This document shows positions 24,742-38,600 of a stretch of 64,000 nt of DNA, one piece after another. The position numbers and the translations under genes were made by a program. Below the pieces are notes generated by a model. The model was not told where the DNA came from, ran no database searches, and worked only from the letters and a program-made list of their open reading frames with translations. The stretch spans positions 680,001-744,000 of the forward strand of contig NC_087079.1 of the NCBI RefSeq assembly GCF_026151205.1, read 5' to 3'. Source of the stretch: Bolinopsis microptera (lineage: Eukaryota; Ctenophora; Tentaculata; Lobata; Bolinopsidae). Positions within the stretch are counted from its first letter, which is position 1. Each line of letters begins with the position of its first letter.

Positions 24742-25499
24742 ATGGTTGTCAGCAAAAGTGCATCGCAGAGGCCGTATTCTAAAGACGATACTATGGACAT
24801 CAATGTGGAAGGTCTCCCAATACAGCAGGTCAGCAGTTTCACTTACTTGGGTGCAATCATCAGTGCGAATGGAACAATTGACAAAGAACTATCAGCTCGA
24901 ATTCAAAAGGCCTCTGGGGCATTCTATCAGCTTAGCAGTATATGGTACAGTCGCAGCATCAAGACTCCAACTAACATCAGATTTACAAAGCGGCTGTTCT
25001 CACTATACTGCTCTATGGAAGTGAGGTATGGAATACCACACAGACGCAGATGAAAAGGTTTGAGGTGTTCCATCATAGATGTCTGAGGAGAATCCTGAAA
25101 ATCAAATGGTTTTATCATGTATCTAATGCTGATGTACATGTACTTAAGCGGGCTAACATCGCCTCTGTTGATACTTTCGTACAAGCAGCTAGACTCCGAT
25201 GGTTTGGCCATGTGGTGAGGATGCCAGAAGAAAGAATACCCAACTATCTTCTGCACTGGATCCCAAAGCATGGTAAAAGGTCAAGAGGTAGACCTCGGAA
25301 AAACTGGTTGTCATGTGTCCGGGAGGATGCAGCAATCTTCACAGGTGTCGATAACATCACGATAGAAGATGCAGAACAACAAGCTACAGACAGGGTTCAC
25401 TGAGAGGTCTAATACACCGGAGAAAGGAGTTACTATGTGGTGCAGGCCACTCCAACGACTAGGAGGAGACCTTTTCATGTACAAGTAAGTAAGTAAGTA
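24742..25499 (+). mobile_element. 5'-truncated LINE, 3' end of the ORF2 region
   Basis: Two open frames (24742-25053 and 25050-25403) are parts of one broken protein. They show the late-RT/thumb and post-RT region of non-LTR retrotransposons: SFTYLGAIISANGTIDKEL, ARIQKASGAFYQL, RRILKIKW, RLRWFGHVVRMPEERIPN and RGRPRKNW. One frameshift near 25000-25030 separates them. The insertion ends in a (GTAA)n tail (AAGTAAGTAAGTAAGTA, to 25499), a normal 3' tail for some LINEs. The polymerase core and endonuclease are absent, so it is a dead 5'-truncated copy. Confidence 0.85.
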
Positions 25500-26470
25500 C
25501 CTGGATACTTAAAGTGTACTGTATTTTACAACAAATGCTAAACTTTTTGCAACTATTTCCAATTTAATGTCTCCACAATATCCCAGAATCTTCTAGGACC
25601 CTCTCAGAAGCAACGAGTCTGTGCAGAACCTGATTGTAGCACTACAACAACTAACCTGACATCAGTGTAGTTCATCTATTAGAGCTGTCAGATCTTTATC
25701 AGCCAGCACTCCTCTACTATCTGGTTACTATAGTTACTAAACAAACTACACAAGGAGAAAAACTAAACTTCATGTGAAATATAGATCCTAATATATTAGT
25801 ATAGTATATAGAGATAGTATTGAGACATCTATCTCAACACTTCAGCAAAGAGACATTCTTACTGTAATCATGTAACTAATGTAACTACAGTGTGTAGAAA
25901 TATCAGCCACACTTTCTAATCTTATACAAGTATCTTCTCAGAAACTACCCTTCTGTAAAGTAAGGTGTATAGTGTGTACTTAATAACTCATGTGTAAAAT
26001 GTTTGATAACCTCCTAATCTAGAGCTGTGATTTCCTAAATCAGTGTTGGAACTGAATCCTCGCATTTTCTACAAGATACAAGATACACCACCATTTCCTA
26101 CATTTCCTACACTAGTTCTAAAATACTTTAAATAATAGTTTCCTATGTATTGACACACGAATTGTATTGTATTTTTGCATAAATAAATGTGTAAAGTACA
26201 CTATAATATGCGGTGATAGGTTTAAATAGTCTCCAATAACATTGATACACTGTAAAACCAGCCACGTGAAGCGATAAAATTGTTAATATTTAATATTTTA
26301 TATCTGTAAAATAAACCAACATATCCGGCGTAACATTTTTACAATATGATCAGTTGATACATGCTTATCCTTTGGAACAGTATAGATCAGTTCTGGTCTA
26401 TGATGCCCAACCCAAAAGGTGTATAATATAACGCATTCATTGGAACATAACCTTAGTCCTCAGTGTGTCC
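25500..26470. other. Mostly non-coding stretch after the LINE
   Basis: Apart from the terminal-exon candidate near 25662-25720, nothing coding is seen. A short motif (CTCAGAAGCAACGAG, near 25599) recurs near 27615. Confidence 0.3.
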
Positions 26471-29400
26471 CTGATGGGAGGGCAGGAGGGTGGGTGGGAG
26501 GGGAGTATCGAGACAAGTTACCAGTGAAACTGAATTATACGGTAAGAAAACCGGATGAAGGACAGATCCCCGTTTAACAATAGCTAAACTGTCCCAGTAA
26601 GACAGATACCTGTCCCAGTAACACAGATACCTGCCCCACAGATCAGACCAGGTTTACAACACCTGTCATACCTGCCATACCTCTCCTAATAGCTCCTGTA
26701 AACGTGGCCTCATGGGGGCTAATAGACTGCCAGTCACCTCTCTCACTATCAACCCCATTACACTCCCACGCCCAGCTGTAATAATGGGGACAATTCTAAC
26801 GAGCAGTAAGTGCTGAAACCGTTGTGATTTTTAGTAAAAAAGGTACTTGGGAAAATAAGAAATTCTTTGCCTAACAGGATTTAAATGTGGGACCTATTTC
26901 CCAACTGACGCGACATTGCAATGAGTTTACTACTACTACTACTACTAGTTCAGATTACGAACAAGAACAAGTTGTCATCTACAAAATAAATAGAACAATA
27001 AAGTAACTTTCGGAAGGCATTTTAAGGTTAAATTATTAAAATCGTCAACGAATCTACGGGAAGTAAAAGAAAAATAAAACCTGGAGGGGAATTCTTGAAA
27101 TATAAAAGCTTTTAAAGTGCAAATCAGCACCAAAGAAGCTGTTGAGCTGTCCTAAACGATAGAATCATAGATAGACTGGTAAAATGGTCTACCAAGACAG
27201 TCACCACTGAGCATTTCAATTGGCTGAAACCAGCTTGGTTACAAGACATCTTGGCATCTGGCAATGTCCATTATAGTGCTCCTTTATAATACATTACGTT
27301 ATAACTCAGACCCAAGCTAGACAGTAAGTGCTCCTTTACGCGACTGTCTGGTTTGAAGAGGATAATTTCCGATAGTATCATCAGGAAGGAAGCAGCAGTC
27401 GTGTGATATTTGCTGTAAGGACAAATAAAGAACCAAGGAAAATAAAATGTAAAGTGTAAACAATACTAAACAGACTACGGAGAGCTCCATATTACTAGTC
27501 ACACAAACCAGACCATAATTACTGAGCACCAGAAGTTGCCGGCTAGCAGTAACATTAACAACCCCTATCAGATAAGGTGCCGGCTAGCTGTTACCATAAC
27601 AACCCCTGCCAGATCCCTACAGCCCCTCAGAAGCAACGAGAAGAAATGTGAACAACTTGGTTAGGAGTATTACGAGATATACCGTGTGTATTTACAACCC
27701 GAATCTAGTAGTTGAGTAGGTTACGAGAAGTCACGTGACACAACCTTTTGTAGCGACCTGTGCTGTGGGTGTGGTGGAAATAGCGGGAATTTGTAGTGCA
27801 TACGTGGCACATTCCTTTCTGGTACCGTTTTGTACTTTTTAGTTTAACTTGTTTTTGAAGTTTTACTTTTTAGATTATTTCTGTGTGTGTTTTGAGCGCA
27901 TTTTGGATCAACTTGAAGTGGGATTCAGTTCTACTCATTTGTTATCTTTTAGGGAAACTCGGAATAGAAATTAGTCACGTTTTTTCAACAAATCAAACGA
28001 AAACTTTGCACGGTCAAGAAAAATGAGGTACTAGAATGAGGTTACTACTTTACTAGTACTACGTATTCCAACAATTGGGAGGACTCAGGACAGTAGTAGT
28101 ATGTGTTTACTGTTTGTACTACTACCGACAATTGGAGGACAGTAGTAGTATGTGTTTGTACTACTACCGACAATTGGAGGACAGTAGTAGTATGTGTTTA
28201 CTGTTTGTACTACTACCGACAATTGGAGGACAGTAGTAGTATGTGTTTGTACTACTACCGACAATTGGAGGACAGTAGTAGTATGTGTTTGTACTACTAC
28301 CGACAATTGGAGGACAGTAGTAGTATGTGTTTGTACTACTACCGACAATTGGGAGGACAGTAGTAGTATGTGTTTGTACTACTACCGACAATTGGAGGAC
28401 AGTAGTAGTATGTGTTTGTACTACTACCGACAATTGGAGGACAGTAGTAGTATGTGTTTGTACTACTACCGACAATTGGGAGGACAGTAGTAGTATGTGT
28501 TTGTACTACTACCGACAATTGGAGGACAGTAGTAGTATGTGTTTGTACTACTACCGACAATTGGAGGACAGTAGTAGTATGTGTTTGTACTACTACCGAC
28601 AATTGGGAGGACAGTTGTAGTATGTGTTTGTACTACTACCGACAATGCCACCCATATTCACTATTGTGGTGACTATTGTAAAGAACAAAAGGTAACACAT
28701 TGGCAAGGTGAGGGCGTTATCACCATGACAATGACAAAAGAATTCAAAATATTTGACGAGTACAAGACCAAATTGCCATAACGAGGACAAGAAATGCAAC
28801 GTTGACAAGAACGCACCCATGAGTCGGCTTACTCGAGCGTCATTACAGAGCAATCACATGGGAAACATGGTGGTGGGGTGTGGGGGGGGGGGGGGGGGGG
28901 GCGTCCCGACAATCTGACACTTTATAATACAGTGGGGGGGGGGGGCGTCCCGACAATCTGACACTTTATAACACAGTGGGGGGGGGGGGGGGCGTCCCGA
29001 CAATCTGACACTTTATAACACAGTGGGGGGGGGGGGGGGCGTCCCGACAATCGGACACTTTATAACACAGTGGGGGGGGGGGGGGGCGTCCCGACAATCT
29101 GTCACTTTATAACACAGTGGGGGGGGGGGGGGCCGTCCCGACAATCTGACACTTTATAACACAGTGGGGGGGGGGGGGGCGTCCCGACAATCTGACACTT
29201 TATAACACAGTGGGGGGGGGGGGGGCGTCCCGACAATCTGTCACTTTATAACACAGTGGGGGGGGGGGGTGTCCCGACAATCTGACATTTTATAACACAG
29301 TGGGGGGGTGTCCCGACAATCTGACATTTTATAACACAGTGGGGGGGGGGGGGGGGGGCGTCCCGACAATCTGACACTTTATAACACAGTGGTGGGGGGC

Positions 29401-32400
29401 CGTCCCGACAATCTGACACTTTATAACACAGTGGGGGGGGGGGGGGGGGCGTCCCGACAATCTGACACTTTATAACACAGTGGTGGGGGGGGGGCGTCCC
29501 GACAATCTGACACTTTATAATACAGTGGGGGGGGGGCGTCCCGACAATCTGACACTTTATAACACAGTGGTGGGGGGGGGGCCGTCCCGACAATCTGACA
29601 CTTTATAACACAGTGGTGGGGGGGGGGGGGCGTCCCGACAATCTGACACTTTATAATACAGTGGGGGGGGGGCGTCCCGACAATCTGACACTTTATAATA
29701 CAGTGGGGGGGGGGGGGGCATCCCGACAATCTGACACTTTATAACACAGTGGGGGGGGGGGGGGGGGGGGCGTCCCGACAATCTGACACTTTATAACACA
29801 GTGGTGGGGGGGCGTCCCGACAATCTGTCACTTTATAACACAGTGGGGGGGGGGGCGTCCCGACAATCTGACACTTTATAACACAGTGGGGGTGGGGGGC
29901 GTCCCGACAATCTGACACTTTATAACACAGTGGGGGGGCAATCTGACACTTTATAACACAGTGGTGGGGGGGCGTCCCGACAATCTGACACTTTATAACA
30001 CAGTGGGGGGGGGGGCCGTCCCGACAATCTGACACTTTATAACACAGTGGTGGGGGGGGGGGGGGCGTCCCGACAATCTGACACTTTATAATACAGTGGG
30101 GGGGGCGTCCCGACAATCTGACACTTTATAACACAGTGGGGGGGGGGGGGGCGTCCCGACAATCTGACACTTTATAATACAGTGGGGGGGGGCGTCCCGA
30201 CAATCTGACACTTTATAATACAGTGGGGGGGGGGGGGCGTCCCGACAATCTGACACTTTATAACACAGTGGTGGGGGGGGGGGGCGTCCCGACAATCTGA
30301 CACTTTATAATACAGTGGGGGGGGGGGGGGGCGTCCCGACAATCTGACATTTTATAACACAGTGGGGGGCAATCTGACACTTTATAACACAGTGGTGGGG
30401 CAATCTGACACTTTATAACACAGTGGTGGGGGGCGTCCCGACAATCTGACACTTTATAACACAGTAGGGGGGGGGGGGGGGGCGTCCCGACAATCTGACA
30501 CTTTATAACACAGTGGGGGGGGGGGGCGTCCCGACAATCTGCCACTTTATAACACAGTGGGGGGTCCCGACAATCTGGCACTTTATAACACAGTGGGGGG
30601 GGGGGGCGTCCCGACAATCTGACACTTTATAACACAGTGGGGGGGGGGCGTCCCGACAATCTGACACTTTATAACACAGTGGGGGGGGGGGGGCGTCCCG
30701 ACAATCTGACACTTTATAACACAGTGGGGGGGGGGGGGGGGGGCGTCCCGACAATCTGACACTTTATAACACAGTGGTGGGGGGCCGTCCCGACAATCTG
30801 ACACTTTATAACACAGTGGGGGGGGGGGGGGGGGGGAGCGTCCCGACAATCTGACACTTTATAACACAGTGGGGGGGGGGGGCGTCCCGACAATCTGACA
30901 CTTTATAACACAGTGGGGGGGGGCGTCCCGACAATCTGTCACTTTATAACACAGTGGGGGGGGGGGGGCCGTCCCGACAATCTGACACTTTATAACACAG
31001 TAGGGGGGGGGCGTCCCGACAATCTGACACTTTATAACACAGTGGGGGGGGGGGGGGGGGCGTCCCGACAATCTGCCACTTTATAACACAGTGGGGGGTC
31101 CCGACAATCTGGCACTTTATAACACAGTGGGGGGGGGGGGGGGGCGTCCCGACAATCTGACACTTTATAACACAGTGGGGGGGGGGGGGGGGCGTCCCGA
31201 CAATCTGACACTTTATAACACAGTGGGGGGGGGGGCAATCTGACACTTTATAACACAGTGGGGGGGGGGCGTCCCGACAATCTGACACTTTATAACACAG
31301 TGGGGGGGGGGGGCCGTCCCGACAATCTGACACTTTATAACACAGTGGGGGGGGGAGCGTCCCGACAATCTGACACTTTATAACACAGTGGGGGGGGGGC
31401 GTCCCGACAATCTGACACTTTATAACACAGTGGGGGGGGGGGGCGTCCCGACAATCTGTCACTTTATAACACAGTGGGGGGGGGCCGTCCCGACAATCTG
31501 ACACTTTATAACACAGTGGTGGGGGGGGGGGGGGCCGTCCCGACAATCTGACACTTTATAACACAGTGGTGGGGGGGGGGGGCCGTCCCGACAATCTGAC
31601 ACTTTATAACACAGTGGGGGGGGGCGTCCCGACAATCTGACATTTTATAACACAGTGGGGGGGGGGGGCCGTCCCGACAATCTGACACTTTATAACACAG
31701 TGGGGGGGGGGGCCGTCCCGACAATCTGACACTTTATAACACAGTGGGGCGGGGCCGTCCCGACAATCTGACACTTTATAACACAGTGGGGGGGGGGGGG
31801 GCGTCTCGACAATCTGTCACTTTATAACAAGGGGGAGATTACACCCACCAGCAACAACAATACAAACTTTAACTCGGAGAGAACCAACAAATTGGCGAGT
31901 TATCGGGTTTTAACGAGAGACTGCTGAGCAATGTAGTAGTAGTAGTAGAGATATGTGTGTTGAGTAGTGTGCTGTGAACAAACAGCCCCACTATACCACA
32001 GCCTGTATCACACTACAAACAGCCTGTATAAACCTCCCAGAAACAAGGATTATAATGAAACTTAAAACGCATGCAGTTATATTAAGATATTATAACAGCT
32101 AGTTATATTATAACAACTAGCAGGGTAGCCCTGCCTCACTTAAATACAAATTTACAGGTTCCTTTGATGTGGTTTAATAGCCAGACACCACGGCATTAGA
32201 TCCTCACCATGACATGAACTTACCCGCCCCATGTAATTATTACCAGACGTAACCTAGCAACGTAACCTAGCAACTAGCAAGTCCCCTTGTTACATGACCC
32301 CGTCAGTTTGTAAGAGAGTTCTGAAACAAGAGGGAACTAACTCCAGGGGGCTCCTGTCAATTACTTCATTAACTAATTACTGCCAGGTAATTACACGCCT

Positions 32401-32601
32401 GGACAGAGAAGTGACTATTGCTACAGTTCGGTGAGGGCGGGGGAGGGAGCAGGTGGTGTATCTTGCTGGCTCAGTTTTATTAGGAGATCAAAACACACTT
32501 CACGAGTTGAGGTCCTGGATTCATATTATGGTGATAGTCCTGGACATGTAGTGATGATTTATGGCCCAGGCCATGAGTCTGCCATTTATCAGCTCAAGGA
32601 A

Positions 32602-32661
<60 letters not shown>

Positions 32662-35600
32662 AGGAATGATCAGAGAGTTCACACTTCATGCTGATTGGTC
32701 CTGGACTCTGTTACTATGGTGATATGTCCTGGACTCTGTTACTATGGTGATATGTCCTGGACTCTGTTACTATGGTGATAGGTCCTGGACTCTGTTGTTA
32801 TGGTGATAGGTCCTGTTTTTACAACTCAGTTGTGGGAAGATTAATGAGCTCCAACAGGGCTAAATCGAGGGAGCGATCAGCTGGTGGGGGGGGGGGGGGG
32901 CGGGGTAGCTTAGTTAGACTGGTTTATTTTTATTTTTTCGAACATCAGATGTTAACTCATTTTCTGTCTTATCGTGTACGTTATTCTAACTGTGGTAAAA
33001 TTAGCTGGATACTACGACATGGGATAACGGGTACATTGATCTCACTATTATATATTATTATATATATCAAATAACGGAGTAGTTCGCTGTTTATTAGTCT
33101 CATGATTGAAATACTGATATCTGGATATTATCCGGTTGGAAGAGACAAGGACAAGTGAAACAAGGAAGTTAGGAGTAAGGGCAAATTTTCGGCGTCAACG
33201 CCATCTTCAGGCTCAATAAATGTAATAGATTTGTAGTGTTGTAATTAGTTTAAAAACTTTTAAACTAATTACAACACTACAAATCTATTACATTTATTGA
33301 GCCTGAAGATGGCGTTGACGCCGAAAATTTGCCCTTACTCCTAACTTCCTTGTTTCACTTGTCCTTGTCTCTTCCAACCGGATAATATCCAGATATCAGT
33401 ATTATTATATATCTCAATATGTAAGGAAATTATTTTCTTATTATATTTTTTCCCGATCCATGACTCAAAGTGCCGAAGGCACAAAAGAGTCAAGGACAAG
33501 GGTTAGGGAACGAGGTTTTTTTTTGATATGGTAGCTTTGCGACCGTGCGACCGTGCGTGCCTGCGTGCCTACATGACATACATGCCCGCGCGCCAATATG
33601 TCGCCCACGTTTCTGCCTGCGCAAAGTTATTTTGCGAGATATTTTGAATTAAATAATTGTTGTCGCGCGGCGCTAAACTGACCAATTAAATTGTTAATTT
33701 CACCATGATATGTACGCACGTATCCCACTAGGCACTAATTTATAGCATATTGTTATCATTGTTAGTATCACTATTTTGCACAGATAAGAGCCGTGTCTGG
33801 TCGCATAAACAATGAAGCATATGGTTACACGATTTTCAACTTCAATATGGAATTAACTGGGCGGCGCTTGGCCTGTCACTCCGCTATATCTGTATACTTA
33901 TAAACAGCAAAGACTGGGGACCCAGCTTATATTGAATATAATAAAATAAGCCATCACGGATCGGGAAATTGAGCGGCCGTCCACAAAAGAAAAGCGGCCG
34001 CATTTCTTGTTATTATTTATATGTTTCCTCCTAATAATAAATTACTTGGAATGAGAAATAACAGCGGTCTAGTTATTCCGTCTTATTTATTAACATGTAT
34101 GGCGTGTAAAATAATTAATTTATAGATTGAAATAGTTTCAATATCAATAAATCATCTCACAGCTTTATAGAAATTGTAAACTTCTACGCAGCTGTACCCG
34201 CTCGCTTACATTGAGCTCCGATCCTGTGTGGAATTGGCGGGAAATCCTCATGGTGGACATTGTATCATATAAAACACATACGCATTACGTAACATATAAG
34301 AATGACAAATGTAGAGCCGTGTTTAAATCCCCTGAAATTAAATATAAAATGCTAGTACTTACTTACTAACAGTCTCGATAGCAGCCTGTAGCTGCTCCTT
34401 CCCAAACAACATCCAGCCAGCTTTATAGTACAACACTACAACAGTAACACGTGTTGGTCAGAGTGTCGTTACTATGGTTACAGGTCCTGGCTTTATACTA
34501 CAACACGTGTTGATCAGAGTGTTGTCCTGAATTCCAAACAAAACTAAACTGCCTAGCCTAGTGAGTCTATTGTATGTTACTATGGTAACTAGTGTCTACC
34601 CTAACGTTACACGTATCTCCAGCAAATACAACTAACACACAGTTAATAAACTCAGTTTTGTAGCTGTGAGTAGCAGTTGTAAGACAAGTACGGTTTAGCT
34701 ACTTACACAGTGAAACTGGCAATGTCCATAATTGATTTCCATAATTAATTTCCATAATTAATGTCCATAATTAATTTCCATAATTATCCGTAACTTTGCA
34801 CTTTATCATATAATCATGTTGTATGTAACGCTGTATGTAACGCTGTATGTAACGCTGTATGTAACGCTGTAATCTGTATTAACCATTGTGATCAACAGTT
34901 ATGTATTGACAGTAGAAAGATGCCCTTACTCTTCAACAGTGGTGTAACCAGTGGTAACAGTGGTAACAGTGGTAACCGGTGGTAACCAGTGGTAACGGTG
35001 GTAACCAGTGGTAACGGTGGTAACGGTGGTAACCAGTGGTAACGGTGGTAACGGTGGTAACCAGTGGTAACGGTGGTAACGGTGGTAACAGAGGTAACGG
35101 TGGTAACGTTGGTAACGGTGGTAACCAGTGGTAACGTTGGTGACGGTGGTAACCAGTGGTAACGGTGGTGACGGTGGTAACGGTGGTAACCAGTGGTAAC
35201 GGTGGTAACCAGTGGTAACGGTGGTAACGGTGGTAACCAGTGGTAACGGTGGTAACCAGTGGTAACGGTGGTAACGGTGGTAACCAGTGGTAACGGTGGT
35301 AACGGTGGTAACCAGTGGTAACGGTGGTAACGGTGGTAACCAGTGGTAACGGTGGTAACCAGTGGTAACGGTGGTAACGGTGGTAACAGTGGTAACGGTG
35401 GTAACGTTGGTAACGGTGGTAACCAGTGGTAACGTTGGTGACGGTGGTAACCAGTGGTAACGGTGGTAACGGTGGTAACCAGTGGTAACGGTGGTAACCA
35501 GTGGTAACGGTGGTAACGGTGGTAACCAGTGGTAACGGTGGTAACGGTGGTAACGTTGCCTGTTGCTCCTTAAGCTCGGAGTCGTGAATAGCTTACAGAC

Positions 35601-38600
35601 TGCGATCTCCAGATTACATACCACATGGAATATACAGGGTATGTAATGGAATGTAACTCTCGATAAATAACAATAACGGTATAAGGTGCAAAATCTCTTT
35701 TAGAATACCACAAACAATTCCACACGAAGAAGGGGGTGTGTCCCAATTAAAGACCAGTCTTACACCAGTAGCAACTGGAAGAAGAATACTTACAAGGTAA
35801 CTGGCATGGTAGTTGATGTGAACCTTGCAACATTCCCACGGTAACCATGGTAACAGTGCCGCATGCAACTGAAGAACCACACGGAATTGCAGCTCACGGA
35901 ACTACTGTAGAAATGTTCCGCTCTTGTGAGTTCTAATATTACAGTATCTGTCTATTTAGTAGCCAGTATCGCCATGTTCACCCACCACCATACCATAAAA
36001 ACGCCTAATACAGCACATACAGGGTGAGTTGAAAATAGTGTGTGGAATTTATTTTATACAACAAATAATGGTGATGTTTCTGAAAGCAAAGGGAAAATAC
36101 TAATTTCAGGTAATAGAAATTGCTCGACGTTTCAATGTCACTACATCATGTTCATGCTCTTAAAAGATTTTTATCAATTTTTAAACAAACACTGGTAATT
36201 TCAAGTGTACCTTCATGTTCCTTTCTGATGCTGACGTTTTAAAATCCAATAACTGACTATTGTTTCGAATGTACATCTTAATTTCCAATAAAGTCTCCAA
36301 ATTCCACCCCCACAGAGGTCACCACACAGAATCCAGTCAGATGTTTAATCTTTACACCTACTTGAAAAATAGCGTAACATCTAAACACCACCTTTACAAC
36401 GAATCCGGATTTCGAATTGAAGAATGTTGAGTAAAATGACGAAGCATTCCACAAATTGTAAGCGAACTTACCTTAACACTACAATATCATTAGTAGTCTT
36501 ACTATTAGTAGTCTTACTACTTTACTATTAGTAGTCTTACTATTAGTATTATTACTTTATTAGTAGTTTTATGCATGTGAGGGGCGCTACTACCGTTTCT
36601 ATGAGGTTTACACATGTTCTAATACTAATACTACTAGTATCACTGTTATTAGTCTATATTAACACACGTGAAGAGAGACGTTGTTATATAACTGGGGTGT
36701 GGTGTTTTAAATAACTCCTTTATAATGTAGAGTATTGAGTTTAGTGTTACCATGGTAACTACACTCTAGTGTCTACTGTCTACACTCTGCTACTACAGGT
36801 ACTACTCGACTCTAGTGTCTACTGTCTACACTCTGGCACTAGAGGTACTAGAGGTACTACAGGTACTAGAGGTACTAGAGGTACTAGAGGTACTAGAGGT
36901 ACTAGAGGTACTACAGGTACTACAGGTACTACAGGTACTACAGGTACTACAGGTACTACAGGTACTACAGGTACTACAGGTACTACAGGTACTACAGGTA
37001 CTACAGGTACTACAGGTACTACAGGTACTACAGGTACTACAGGTACTACAGGTACTACAGGTACTACAGGTACTACAGGTACTACAGGTACTACTCTAGT
37101 GTCTACTGTCTACACTCTGCTACTAGAGGCAGTTTTGAGTGGAACCTCTGTGAGGCATATCAGCTGTTAAAATTGTTTAATAATCTATATAATATAAAGA
37201 GAGAAATTAATATCTATATGTTTCTGATTGTCCCGTGTATGCGAGACAAAGGGGAAATGCTCTTCTGGGGGGGGGGGGGGGGGTCTGGGGGACTCTTCTC
37301 AGGTAAAGGTATTCGTCCCATTTTATACAATTTACAACATCTAATCATGCTTACTGGTGCTCAGGAGGGCTTTATCTTCAAAAAGTCTATTGTTCTCAAA
37401 GTGATATGATGGCATCTCAGGAATTTTTGTTGAAATTATGTAAGACTACTGTCCCCACATTCTCCAAGGACAGGTAAGAAAAAATAGCTGTGGCCAATAA
37501 ATCTACGGTGTAAATTAGTTGTTAAGCTCCCTACTAAACACTACTAACAAAGAGGGAAGATTAAAGAAATAATCTATAATATATTGAAGATTTGCCAATG
37601 AGGATGTGCGTCGTTGAACTACTCGAGCGAGGAACTACATAGTTTCTAAGATAATCAATTCAAATCCATGGATAATTTCCTCAATAAGTCGTCACTAATG
37701 ACATGATCACTGAGCGAACCATTAAATCATAATATGACTATGGGAATAAATTATAAAAAGTAGCACAATAAGAAAAGAAAAAAAAACTCATGTTAAATGA
37801 AATTTGGAATTGAAATAACAAAGAAGGAATATGATGTGAAGTGTGTTTGAGTCCACCATCATGTTTGTTGCAGTAACGTGGCCAGATTTTTATGTAGCTT
37901 ATAAAAAAAGAGATGTTTTTCGAGAAAATGAAAAATGAGAAAAGGATCGCTCACTCTGCTACCTATACAATATCAGAAACATTACAAAGAAAAGTTAACT
38001 GGAACTGAGAGAATTGATATTCAAGAGAGTACTGTCTATTGTAAGTTGACAAGTTCTGTTGGTATTTCAGGAATTTGTGAGATCATTGTTTGTAAAATAT
38101 GTTTTGAGCTGAACAAGTATATTTGTGTAAGACTGCTGTCCCTCAATTCCTTGAAGTCTCTTCTGATCTACAATTTAACAGATAGAAACAATAGCGGTTG
38201 CCACTAACCAATGAATTAACAGTTTTTATGTTCACTCATGGTTCAGCATATTAAACAAAGGAGGGCACACATTCAATAACAAAACCCCTTGCTTTGCTCG
38301 ACTGAATTCCATCACTCTTGCTGCCCATAAAATCCCTATTCCCTCCCAAAATTCGGTAGTCGATTATACAATCAGTTATAAAACAAAATCCACTCAAATT
38401 GATAGAATCAGCTATTATCCAGAAATCAATCAAGGCATCTTTTAAATTTTAAATAGATCAATATTATACCTGGTTTATAAGTTCACATTTAATTTAAAGT
38501 AAATTAAAATCTAATTACTATTAGTTACTATAAATTAAAATATGATTATAATATTACAATACAGTAAAATATATTATAAAGGAGTATAAACTCACTTGCT

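Noticed and set aside
28085-31724. Many overlapping Pro-rich and Val/Thr-rich frames
   Set aside because: Artefacts of the 42-bp and G-run arrays. They shift frame between neighbouring units and carry no domain.
36000-36060. Mariner-like terminus (ATACAGGGTGAGTTGAAAAT)
   Set aside because: No inverted partner, transposase remnant or target duplication was found nearby.
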